From Deltaproteobacteria bacterium (GTDB lineage Bacteria > Myxococcota_C > UBA6777), in contig PCBK01000070.1 in the NCBI GenBank assembly GCA_002731275.1, forward strand, positions 1-64,000: DNA of 64,000 nt, read 5' to 3'. Made by a program: the position numbers and the translations under genes. How positions within the stretch are numbered: position 1 is the stretch's first letter; the number at the start of each line of letters is the position of its first letter. Below are positions 44,673 to 53,016 of the stretch, in pieces. The notes under the pieces are model-generated. The model had not been told where the DNA came from. It saw nothing but the letters and a program-made list of their open reading frames with translations, and made no database searches.

Positions 44673-47474
44673 ATGCGTCGTAGTATGCGAAACGTGTTGT
44701 TTGTGTTGTGTTCCTTTTTGTGCGTGATGGTCTTGGGGCCGAGTGCGTGTTCTCCACCACAAATATGCGCGGAAGGCGAAGATCTTCCGGCAAACCCGAC
44801 CTCTTTGAATGCAGGTGGGAGTCCATGTAAGTCCGATTGTGAATGTAGTAACCAAGTCTTCGAAGGGTATTGCAAAAAAGAGACACCTGACGCCGAAGAG
44901 GGGATCTGTGTCGTCATCCAACGTGAGACTTGTAATGGTGTAGGACGCATCGCGACCTGTATTCCGCAACTGCCTCCACTGCCTGCCGATGCAGCCTGCC
45001 GTACTGGGTATCGGATCTGCAAACCTGATTATCTTGAGACTTCGATGTGGGGGAACTGTGAACCTCTTGAAGCGTTTCGTAAACGCAACAACATCACCGC
45101 GACAGAGTCCGATGAGAAGACCTGTGGAGACGGCGTCGATAACGATTGTAACGGGAAGACCGATAAGTCAGATCCCGCTTGCAAAGACTTCTGCGATCCA
45201 GGGCAACGTCGGGTTTGTTTTACGGACAAAGATAACAAGATCGTAGATGGTCGCTTTGGTGACGCGCAACAACAAGCGGCAGCTGCTAACACGGGGAGCT
45301 GCTCGACAGGTTTTCAGTTTTGCAAAGATGGCAAGTGGGATGAGGAGTGTGTTGGGGAGAAGAAGCCTGCTGCTGAGGTCTGTGACGGTGTTGATAACGA
45401 CTGCGACGGGAAAATCGACAATGGTGTAGATGACTGTAAATGTACGCCTGGTACAAAAGAACCCTGTTATGATGGACCTTCAGGGACACAAAACGTTGGT
45501 CCCTGTAAAAATGGCATTAGGACGTGTGGCGGAGATGGCCTTTGGGGAGCATGTGAGGGCGCGGTCTATCCTACGACACAAGCGTGTAAAGGGGTTGACG
45601 ATGACTGTGATGGTTTGGTCGATGAAGGGTGTCCATGCTTGGGAGAAGCGCCTCGGGATTGTGGATCAAGCCTCGGAAGCTGTCAGGCTGGGAAACAGCG
45701 CTGTGAAAGTAATATTTGGTCCTCCCTCTGTTATGCGTATCGTGGACCCACGCCAGAGGTCTGTGACAACGATGATAATGACTGTGACGGTCAAGTTGAC
45801 GAAGGACTACGTCGCTCATGTTCATACGGTTGCAAAACGGACGATGGCAAAGCGATTGTCGGTGTTGAGCGTTGCGAAGGGGGAAGCTGGACGGGATGTA
45901 GTGCCCCCAAGCCACCCCAAGAAGAGTGCAACGGGAAAGATGATGATTGTGACGGAACTATCGACAATATGACACCTAAGGCCTGCAAACATCCGACTTG
46001 CGGCGATGGATTGCAATTCTGTGCCAAGGGAGTGTGGAGTTCTTGTTTTGTCCCCCCTTCGGGCAAAGAGGTGTGTAACAACAAAGACGATAACTGCGAT
46101 GGCAACATCGATGAAGGACTGGTCCGGACGTGCAAAAACAGTTGCAATGTTGAAGGGGCTGAATTTTGCTTGGGAGGTCAGTGGGTTGGGTGTACCGCGC
46201 CGACACCCCTCCCGTTCGAATACTGTGACGGTAAGGATAACGATTGTAACGGCCAAATCGATGATAACGTGACGGATATTGGACGTTCATGTGCGATTCC
46301 GCAAGGCAAAGGTGTTTGTGGAACCGGAACGATCACCGCTTGTAATGGAGGCAAGCCACTTTGTACTGCCAACACCGCGACGGCTGAATCGTGTAATGGG
46401 TTGGACGACGACTGTGATGGTCAGGTGGATGAGGGGACGTCGAGCTGTGTCTCTGTCTTCGCTGGTAAGTGTGGTGTGGAAGGATACAAAGACGGTACGC
46501 TCGATGTGGCGATGTTCTCGTCTCCTGCTGGTATGGCAGTGAACCCCTCAAATAGTAGCCTCTATTTGGCCGATCCCGGCAACAAACGCTATCGTTTGAT
46601 CACAAGAAGTGGGGTTGTCTCGACGATTGCGGGAGATGGGACGAGTGGTTACCTGGAAGGTCCCGCCTTAATGGCGAAGTTTATGTTTCCGATGACCATC
46701 CTCGCGCCGGATGAGTCGATGACCAAAATGTACTTGCTTGATACGAGCAATTCGATGATACGAGCGTACGTATTCAAAACATCGACAAAGGGAGCATACA
46801 TCGAGAGCATCGCAGGTACAGGAAAGACCGGCTCAGCAGATGGTCTTGTGGGTGGTGCGACCTTTACGTACCCTGGGGATATCACAAAGGGAAATATTTC
46901 GGGAGGGATTCTATATGTTGCGGATACCTCCAACAACAAAATCCGCACAGTTGTCGTTGGTTCCAATGTGACGACATTGGCAGGCCAGGCTGGTGGAGGA
47001 TTCCTTGATGGGACGCTCTCTACGGCGAGATTCAATATCCCAAGCGGTGTCTCGTTCGACTTCGCGACAGATACACTTTATGTTGCGGACACAGCGAATC
47101 ATCGCGTCCGGGCGATCGATATCAGCAAGAGTTTGGTCTCGACTTTGGCTGGGGATGGTAAGTGTGATCCTGCAACGGGTATGGACTGCTACAAGGATGG
47201 CTCGACTGCGATCGCGCAGTTTATCCGGCCACGTAAGGTGCTCGTGCATGGTAATGTTCTTTACGTGTTGGAGGAGCATCGCATCCGCGCGATCAATTTG
47301 ACGACAAAGATGGTGTCGACTATTGCGGGAGATGGCAAGAAGGGTTACAAAAATGGTCCTGCTTTACAAGCACAATTTGGAAGGCTCTCCCACATGGTGG
47401 TGGGTCAAAATGGAGATTTGATCGTCTCGGATGCCGGTAATCACTGCCTGCTACGAATCTCTTTGACACCATAA
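44673..47474 (+). CDS. Lipoprotein with eight MopE-type metal-binding repeats and NHL repeats
   Basis: 933 residues from ATG 44673 (GGAG 6 nt upstream), directly before a signal ending GPSAC (Cys26). Residues about 130-590 contain eight copies of the MopE motif, for example CDGVDNDCDGKIDNG, CKGVDDDCDGLVDEG and CNGLDDDCDGQVDEG, spaced by Cys-rich stretches. In the family these resemble EF-hand DxDxDG loops and bind metal (calcium or copper; which one cannot be told). Residues about 595-930 form NHL repeats (ADPGNKRYRLITRSGVVSTI, VADTANHRVRAID, SDAGNHCLLRI), probably a six-bladed propeller. It is a surface or periplasmic binding protein with no enzyme motif. The MFS gene follows after 36 bp. 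Confidence 0.88.
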   Translation: MRRSMRNVLFVLCSFLCVMVLGPSACSPPQICAEGEDLPANPTSLNAGGSPCKSDCECSNQVFEGYCKKETPDAEEGICVVIQRETCNGVGRIATCIPQLPPLPADAACRTGYRICKPDYLETSMWGNCEPLEAFRKRNNITATESDEKTCGDGVDNDCNGKTDKSDPACKDFCDPGQRRVCFTDKDNKIVDGRFGDAQQQAAAANTGSCSTGFQFCKDGKWDEECVGEKKPAAEVCDGVDNDCDGKIDNGVDDCKCTPGTKEPCYDGPSGTQNVGPCKNGIRTCGGDGLWGACEGAVYPTTQACKGVDDDCDGLVDEGCPCLGEAPRDCGSSLGSCQAGKQRCESNIWSSLCYAYRGPTPEVCDNDDNDCDGQVDEGLRRSCSYGCKTDDGKAIVGVERCEGGSWTGCSAPKPPQEECNGKDDDCDGTIDNMTPKACKHPTCGDGLQFCAKGVWSSCFVPPSGKEVCNNKDDNCDGNIDEGLVRTCKNSCNVEGAEFCLGGQWVGCTAPTPLPFEYCDGKDNDCNGQIDDNVTDIGRSCAIPQGKGVCGTGTITACNGGKPLCTANTATAESCNGLDDDCDGQVDEGTSSCVSVFAGKCGVEGYKDGTLDVAMFSSPAGMAVNPSNSSLYLADPGNKRYRLITRSGVVSTIAGDGTSGYLEGPALMAKFMFPMTILAPDESMTKMYLLDTSNSMIRAYVFKTSTKGAYIESIAGTGKTGSADGLVGGATFTYPGDITKGNISGGILYVADTSNNKIRTVVVGSNVTTLAGQAGGGFLDGTLSTARFNIPSGVSFDFATDTLYVADTANHRVRAIDISKSLVSTLAGDGKCDPATGMDCYKDGSTAIAQFIRPRKVLVHGNVLYVLEEHRIRAINLTTKMVSTIAGDGKKGYKNGPALQAQFGRLSHMVVGQNGDLIVSDAGNHCLLRISLTP

Positions 47475-47510
47475 CCCGGCGTAGGGCTCGATTTTACTTG
47501 GAGGACAAGA

Positions 47511-48812
47511 ATGAGCCGGATGTCACAGTTTCTTTTTGGTGCAGGTGGTTTTGCCATGCACGCGAGCAATTTTTTGATCGTTACGTGGCTGACAAAGTTC
47601 TATACCCCTGGAAATGGAAAGGATCTTGTGGATCCGTGGTTGTTTGGATTGATCTTCTTGTTCGGTCGTATCATCGACGCGGTCGCCGATCCCGTTGTGG
47701 GGTATTGGTCGGACCACCACGAGGGAAAATTGGGGCGTCGTATTCCCTTCATCCGTTGGGGGGCGCCCTTCTTGGCGCTGTTCCTGTTTTTGTCCTTTAC
47801 ACCCATCACCAAGACGGCATCATTGGCTAACGGCATCTACCTTGCGGTCATTATGGCTGGGTTTTTCTTCTTCTATACCGTCGTCATTACACCTTACCTG
47901 GCTTTGATCCCAGAGATCACAAACGATCCCAAAGAGCGTGTCAATCTCACGACCATCCAAGCGGTCTTCATCTTGATCGCGACAGTGTACGTCGCTGCGC
48001 TCTCAGGGCCGTTGATTCAGGCGTTGGGGTATGTGTACTTTATGCTCCTCTCCAGTCTGCTCGTCTTGGCTGCCTCTCTCGCGCCTCTCTGGGCGGCCAA
48101 ACCGCAACCCTATACTCGACCCAAAGGGAAAGAGGAAGCGACTATCGGCCAGATCGTCAAGTGGACGCTCTCAACTTGGAACAACCGACCTTTTCGTCAT
48201 GTCCTGTTGTCCACATCGTTTTTTTGGTTTGGTTTGAACCTCTTGATGGCTGCGATTGCGTTGTGGGTGACCAACGTGCTTGGCGGAAAAGAGGCGGATG
48301 TTGCGTTGGTTATGGGGCCGTTGATCGTGTCCAACCTGCTCGGTTTTTGGTTGTTCAACATCCTCGCACGTCGAAGAGGCAAGTACTTTGCGTTTATTTT
48401 GATGTTCATCGGGATGATCCTCGTGACACCTTCATGGTTTTTTGTGCAGAGACTTACTGGAGATATGCCCTACCTTCACGCGATGATCATGTCTTTTTGT
48501 TTGGGGTTCCCGCTCGCAGGGTTCCAGTCTTTGCCATACGCTGTGTTGGCAGATGTGATCGACCACGACGAAGAGCTCTCTGGAGAACGTCGCGAGGCGA
48601 TCTTCTTTGGAATGCAAGCGATCTTTCAGAAATCGATGATCGGCTTGTCGATGGTCGTGTTGCAGCTGATGAGGAGCAGCTTTGGCGAGGTGATGGGGCT
48701 TCGTCTTCTCGGGCCTGTTGCGGCGATCTCTTGTCTGATTGGTTTGATCTCTTTCCTTGGTTATTCACTGCGAGAGCTGCCCGAAAATCCCTCTACTACC
48801 GAAGCCTCCTGA
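47511..48812 (+). CDS. GPH/MelB-family MFS transporter
   Basis: 433 residues with GGAGG 6 nt before the ATG. Twelve membrane helices are apparent. The signature DAVADPVVGYWSDHHEGKLG (about 61-80) then RRIPFIRWGAP is characteristic of the glycoside-pentoside-hexuronide group of the major facilitator superfamily. Bacterial members import sugars with cations; eukaryotic members include the lysolipid and sphingosine-phosphate carriers MFSD2A/B. The substrate cannot be read from the sequence. The gene directly downstream (173 bp) is the sphingolipid-type fusion enzyme, so a lipid substrate is possible. It lies 36 bp after the MopE/NHL gene and may be cotranscribed with it. Confidence 0.88.
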   Translation: MSRMSQFLFGAGGFAMHASNFLIVTWLTKFYTPGNGKDLVDPWLFGLIFLFGRIIDAVADPVVGYWSDHHEGKLGRRIPFIRWGAPFLALFLFLSFTPITKTASLANGIYLAVIMAGFFFFYTVVITPYLALIPEITNDPKERVNLTTIQAVFILIATVYVAALSGPLIQALGYVYFMLLSSLLVLAASLAPLWAAKPQPYTRPKGKEEATIGQIVKWTLSTWNNRPFRHVLLSTSFFWFGLNLLMAAIALWVTNVLGGKEADVALVMGPLIVSNLLGFWLFNILARRRGKYFAFILMFIGMILVTPSWFFVQRLTGDMPYLHAMIMSFCLGFPLAGFQSLPYAVLADVIDHDEELSGERREAIFFGMQAIFQKSMIGLSMVVLQLMRSSFGEVMGLRLLGPVAAISCLIGLISFLGYSLRELPENPSTTEAS

Positions 48813-48985
48813 ACGTCTCACGCCTCTTTTGACCTTTTTCGTGCTCGCTCCTTGCGTGCTTTCATGGGCCGTACTCTTGCACTTGTGCGCGTTCTGCTCT
48901 ATACAGGACGCGCAACAACATTTGATTGTATCCATCAAAGAAAAGGCCCGCATGGTTTTGTGTCTTCATCGTTTTAGGGAAAAGA

Positions 48986-51211
48986 ATGTCCTGGTTACAT
49001 GAACAAACAACAGAATTTTTGACGCGTATTCGAGAGGCCAAGTCTCTCGATGTCTATCCATACTTTCGACAATTTCAGGATGTTGGCCCTCGGGTCACGA
49101 TCGATGGACGGCAATATATCAACTTCACGTCCAACGATTATCTCGGATTGTCACAAGATCCACGCCTGATTCGCGCAGCGAAAAGAGGCGCCTCGGAGTA
49201 CGGTACTGGACTTGGTTCCTCCCGTGTACAGGCTACAACGGATCGCCATGTCCTGCTTGAGAAGAAGCTCGCGGAGTGGTTTGGATATCCTGCGTGTGCG
49301 GTCTTTACGACAGGGTATCAGTCTTTGGTGGGGTTGATCTCGACATTCGCTGAGGCGGAGTCGACGATGATCCTGGATCAGCTCAGCCATGCGTCCATTC
49401 TCGATGGAACATTTATGGCGAAGGGGCGGTATGGACAGAAGCTTGAGACCCGCTTTTTCAAGCACAACAGCGTGCGAGGGGTCAAACGTATCCTGAAAAA
49501 CTCGACGTACGACAAGCGATTGTTGATGATCGAGGGGGTGTACAGTCTCGATGGTGACATCGCGCCACTCGATGAGTTCGTCAAACTCGCCAAAGAGCAC
49601 AACACACCTGTCATGGTGGACGATGCGCACGGGATGGGGACACTTGGTGCGACGGGGCGCGGTATTCTCGAACACTTCAACCTTCAACCGAGCGATGTTG
49701 ATTTTCTGGTCGGTACATTTAGTAAGTCCTTCGGTGGTGTCGGTGGTTTTGTCCTCGGAAACGAAGAGCTCATCGAGTACATGAAGAACTCCGCGCGTTC
49801 CTTTGTCTTCTCTGCGTCGTTGCCGGTCCCGATTGTCGAGGCGATGATCACGTCGCTTGATATTATGGCCAACGATCTTTCTTATCTGCGTCGGCTCAAA
49901 GAGAACGAGCAGATGATGCGTGATGGCCTGCGCACACTTGGTTTTGATCTCGGTACAAGCAACACCCACATCATGCCGTTGGTGTTGCGAGACGAGTCCA
50001 AAACGGTTGAGTTTGGTGCGTGGTTGAGGGCGCTTGGTGTGATCATGATCCCCATCTTGTACCCCGCAGTTGGGCGCGGTGAAGAGCGATTGCGATGCAA
50101 CATCACCGCCGCACATACCAAGCAAGATATTGGTGTGACCCTTGAAATTGTCGAATATGTGGGCAAAAAACTCGGCTTCATTCCGCGAGCTGCCAAGAGC
50201 CCTCATTCGACGCGTGAGCGTGCGTTGTGGGCCGGGCGCGAGGTCGTCCGTCGGGCTGGTGAGCTACGACCAAGGCACCTTCAACAAGCGTCTCGCTTTG
50301 TCACGCAAAAAGCCGAACGCCTCGTCAAGCAAGTCGTCGAGGGCGAGCAACCAGAGTGGACTCCGGAGGAAGAAATGAACGTGCGTCGTCATTTTCATCG
50401 AAAAAATGTCATCATCACAGGTGGTTCGAGCGGGATCGGTCGTGCTCTTGCGCTCCAACTCGCAGAGCTAGGGGCCAACTTGTTTTTGATCGCTCGCCGA
50501 CAAGAACCCCTCGAAGAAGTACGCAAGGAGCTCGACATCGTCCGCCAACACGAAGATCAGGTGTGCGAGGTGTTTAGCGCTGATATCTCCGATCGAGAAG
50601 CGATTGAGACGACCATCAACGAGATCTGTGAACGTCACCACCCTGATTTTCTGTTTAACAATGCGGGGATCGCCTACGCAAACTATCTCGATGAGACCAA
50701 GCCTGAAGTCTTCGAAGATATGATGCGGGTGAACTATCTCGGTACTGTGTGGGCGACGAGAGCGACCTTACCCTTCTTTAAGAAGCGACAACGAGGACAC
50801 GTCGTCAATGTCTCCTCTATTGCTGGCTTGATTGGGATCTTTGGATATGCAGCGTATGCACCAAGTAAATTCGCTGTGATGGGATTCTCTGATGTCCTGC
50901 GTAACGAGGTGACTGCACAAAACATTCGTGTCTCTGTGGTCCTTCCACCGGACACTGACACTCCACAGTTGGCCGCAGAAAATCGTCTGAAGCCACCCGA
51001 GACCAAGGCGCTCGCCGGGACATCTGGCTTACTCGATCCGAAAGATGTCGCACGCTCCATTCTCAACGGTGTCGCTGCTGAACGTTACCACATCGTCCCT
51101 GGCCTCAATAACAAATTCCCATACTGGGCGGCACATTGGGTTCCTGGCTTGATGAGATGGTTTCTCGACAAAGAGATCGTGTCGTTTCAGCGCAAAAAAG
51201 ACAACCCCTGA
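48986..51211 (+). CDS. Fusion of serine palmitoyltransferase-type enzyme and 3-ketosphinganine reductase-like SDR
   Basis: 741 residues from ATG 48986 (AGGG 6 nt upstream). Residues 1-400 are a PLP alpha-oxoamine synthase: NDYLGLSQDP, LDQLSHASILDG (His135), VDDAHGMGTLG (Asp212, His215) and TFSKSFGG with the PLP Lys247. A helical basic linker (about 400-470) follows. Residues 472-741 are a short-chain dehydrogenase: TGGSSGIG (478-485), NNAG (558-561), Ser610/611 and YAPSK with Tyr624 and Lys628. Its LPPDTDTP (653-660) and NRLKPPETKAL match what I know of eukaryotic 3-ketodihydrosphingosine reductase (KDSR/Tsc10). The first domain could make 3-ketosphinganine from serine and an acyl thioester, and the second reduce it to sphinganine. 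The alternative of a biotin or threonine-type oxoamine synthase is less consistent with the reductase. No acyl carrier protein or ceramide synthase is nearby. Confidence 0.85.
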   Translation: MSWLHEQTTEFLTRIREAKSLDVYPYFRQFQDVGPRVTIDGRQYINFTSNDYLGLSQDPRLIRAAKRGASEYGTGLGSSRVQATTDRHVLLEKKLAEWFGYPACAVFTTGYQSLVGLISTFAEAESTMILDQLSHASILDGTFMAKGRYGQKLETRFFKHNSVRGVKRILKNSTYDKRLLMIEGVYSLDGDIAPLDEFVKLAKEHNTPVMVDDAHGMGTLGATGRGILEHFNLQPSDVDFLVGTFSKSFGGVGGFVLGNEELIEYMKNSARSFVFSASLPVPIVEAMITSLDIMANDLSYLRRLKENEQMMRDGLRTLGFDLGTSNTHIMPLVLRDESKTVEFGAWLRALGVIMIPILYPAVGRGEERLRCNITAAHTKQDIGVTLEIVEYVGKKLGFIPRAAKSPHSTRERALWAGREVVRRAGELRPRHLQQASRFVTQKAERLVKQVVEGEQPEWTPEEEMNVRRHFHRKNVIITGGSSGIGRALALQLAELGANLFLIARRQEPLEEVRKELDIVRQHEDQVCEVFSADISDREAIETTINEICERHHPDFLFNNAGIAYANYLDETKPEVFEDMMRVNYLGTVWATRATLPFFKKRQRGHVVNVSSIAGLIGIFGYAAYAPSKFAVMGFSDVLRNEVTAQNIRVSVVLPPDTDTPQLAAENRLKPPETKALAGTSGLLDPKDVARSILNGVAAERYHIVPGLNNKFPYWAAHWVPGLMRWFLDKEIVSFQRKKDNP

Positions 51212-51351
51212 GTGGTGCGCTCGCGACATCCATACGACACAAAGATCAAACACAAGATCCAACCTATAAAGTGACTCACAGCATGTATGCCTGTGCTTTC
51301 TATAAGTGATCCTATGGGATAGAAGGCGCAGTGTCACAAACATGCGCTGAG

Positions 51352-51378
51352 TTGACAAGAGTGAGCACTTTATAACCC
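51352..51378 (+). promoter_or_regulatory. Weak candidate promoter for def
   Basis: A perfect TTGACA (51352-51357) stands 15 bp before TAACCC (51373-51378). The spacer is short and the -10 poor, so the call is tentative. Confidence 0.25.
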
Positions 51379-51453
51379 AAAATATGTACACAAACATGCA
51401 GAGCGTGCGGATTTGTGTCCTCTGTATGACACCTGGAAAATAAGGATACCCTC

Positions 51454-52032
51454 GTGGAAGAATTTGATAGAGAAGATCTTTTAGAAATTGTGCGCCTTGG
51501 ACACCCTAGCCTTCGTACGATCGCTGACCCTGTCCCTACAGCTGTTCTTGGGACGCCTGAGTTTCGACGCTTTGCTGACCAGTTGATTTATACAATGATA
51601 CACGCAGAGGGGGTTGGACTCGCCAGCCCACAGGTCGCCGAACCTCTTCGATGTTTTGCGTACTTTGTGCCCGGAGATGGCGAGGATAATGAGGTTCAGC
51701 CTTGTGTGATCGTCAATCCTGAGATTCGCTCCATTGGCTCGGAGGGCGAGTTTGGTTGGGAGGGCTGTCTCTCCATTCCCGAGCTTCGTGGGATCGTGCC
51801 TCGCTTTGGGAAGATTGAAGTCGAAGGGCTCGACATCGAGGGCAATCCGCTGTCTTTTATCGCTGAAGGTTTCCATGCGCGCGTGATTCAACACGAATTT
51901 GATCACCTCGATGGGGTGATTTTTCTCGATAGAATGGAAGATATGAGTTCACTGGCTTACGAAGAGGAGTGGCTCGACTACGTCATCGCTCCAGAAGGCG
52001 AAGATGACGATGAGTGGGAAGAGGACGAGTAG
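51454..52032 (+). CDS. def: Peptide deformylase
   Basis: 192 residues from GTG 51454 with AAGGA 7 nt upstream. It removes the N-formyl group from new proteins. Motif 1 is GVGLASPQ (53-60; family usually GVGLAAPQ), motif 2 EGCLSIPE with metal ligand Cys105, and motif 3 QHEFDHLDG with His147, Glu148 and His151. All catalytic residues are present. The C-terminus ends in an acidic tail (GEDDDEWEEDE), which is unusual. It is alone: the next gene is on the other strand, 30 bp beyond the stop, with a possible GACGCT/AGCGTC hairpin between. Confidence 0.95.
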   Translation: MEEFDREDLLEIVRLGHPSLRTIADPVPTAVLGTPEFRRFADQLIYTMIHAEGVGLASPQVAEPLRCFAYFVPGDGEDNEVQPCVIVNPEIRSIGSEGEFGWEGCLSIPELRGIVPRFGKIEVEGLDIEGNPLSFIAEGFHARVIQHEFDHLDGVIFLDRMEDMSSLAYEEEWLDYVIAPEGEDDDEWEEDE

Positions 52033-52062
52033 AGAGGGGGAGAGAAGGACGCTGAAGGGGGA

Positions 52063-52815
52063 TTAGCGTCGAGAGAATCGAGGCTTCATCGTTTTTTGTT
52101 GTTGGGGCTTTTCGAGACCAAATTGGTACCATTGCTCACCGTACTGTTTCATCTTCATCTTCTTTTTGTTTTGCAACGCGACGAGATTGTTGGTGAGTTG
52201 GTTGTTGTTGGGCAGGACTTTACATGCGCGACCGAGGACTTCGATGGCTTTGTCTCGTTGTTTGATCTTTTGCAGACAGTACGCGTAGGTTTGCCAGAGC
52301 AGGTCTTGTTTTTTGTTGAGGCGTACAGCCATCTCGAAGGTCTCTTCCATCTTCTCAGGTTTGTGTTTTTTCATGTACACAACACCGAGCATGGCTTGTG
52401 CGATCCAGTTTCGTGAGAAAGAGTTTTCGAGGTAGGGCTGTGCAGCGTTGATGTCTTGCTTCATGCTAAAGAGCAGGATTCCGATCTGTGCGTCAACTTG
52501 TGAGCGGACAAGGAATTGCCATGAGGCGTATTTGTAGCTCTCTTTGAGCTTCTTGATCGCTTCATCGAGCAAGGCGTTGCGTTGTTCTGTACGCTGTGCG
52601 ATGTCTGGTCTATTTTGCATGGGTTCGAGGACACTCAAGGAGTGCTTGATGTGTGCTTCGAGTTGCTTCCAGGTGCGGCGTGAGAGCATGACGTAGGCGC
52701 CGACTCCGACGAGAAGCGCTGGAGGCAGTGCTTGCCACCAAACAGGGAGCCAGCCAAAGTAAAATCCCACGAATACAAGAATGCCCGAAAGCAATGAAAG
52801 TGCTAAGTTGATCAT
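52063..52815 (-). CDS. Small membrane protein with TPR-like repeats
   Basis: 250 residues. Two N-terminal membrane helices (about 2-20 and 26-45, MINLALSLLSGILVFVGF and LPPALLVGVGAYVML) are followed by a helical region (about 75-220) with TPR-like pairs (AQAMLGVVYMKKHKPEKMEE and LLWQTYAYCLQKIKQRDKAI). The C-terminus is basic and Gln-rich. The helices and repeats suggest a membrane-tethered scaffold; no family is recognised. It converges with def, and a good promoter lies at 52957-52985. Confidence 0.75.
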   Translation of the reverse strand: MINLALSLLSGILVFVGFYFGWLPVWWQALPPALLVGVGAYVMLSRRTWKQLEAHIKHSLSVLEPMQNRPDIAQRTEQRNALLDEAIKKLKESYKYASWQFLVRSQVDAQIGILLFSMKQDINAAQPYLENSFSRNWIAQAMLGVVYMKKHKPEKMEETFEMAVRLNKKQDLLWQTYAYCLQKIKQRDKAIEVLGRACKVLPNNNQLTNNLVALQNKKKMKMKQYGEQWYQFGLEKPQQQKTMKPRFSRR

Positions 52816-52956
52816 GAAATGTTTTCCTCGTCTCCCATGTGGTGGTTTGAATTGTCGATGCTCAGGCCGCTAGAAGAGACTATCAAAAGCAGTGCTTTTG
52901 TGGAGTTTCCTTCTGTGACACGGTCCTGTGCTCTTTTGTCGTCAAAAAGACGAGAT

Positions 52957-52985
52957 AAACTAATGGCCTGTATTTCGTTTGTCAA
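52957..52985 (-). promoter_or_regulatory. Candidate promoter for the TPR membrane protein
   Basis: Read on the minus strand: perfect TTGACA (52985-52980), a 17-bp spacer and TAGTTT (52962-52957). It lies about 140 bp before the start codon and just after the stop of the upstream gene at 53017. Confidence 0.45.
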
Positions 52986-53016
52986 GGGAGTTTCTAAAGG
53001 TGCACAAAGGGGGGAC

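Noticed and set aside
48986-50200. Biotin synthesis enzyme BioF (8-amino-7-oxononanoate synthase)
   Set aside because: The family fold is shared, but fusion to a KDSR-like reductase and absence of bio genes favour serine palmitoyltransferase.
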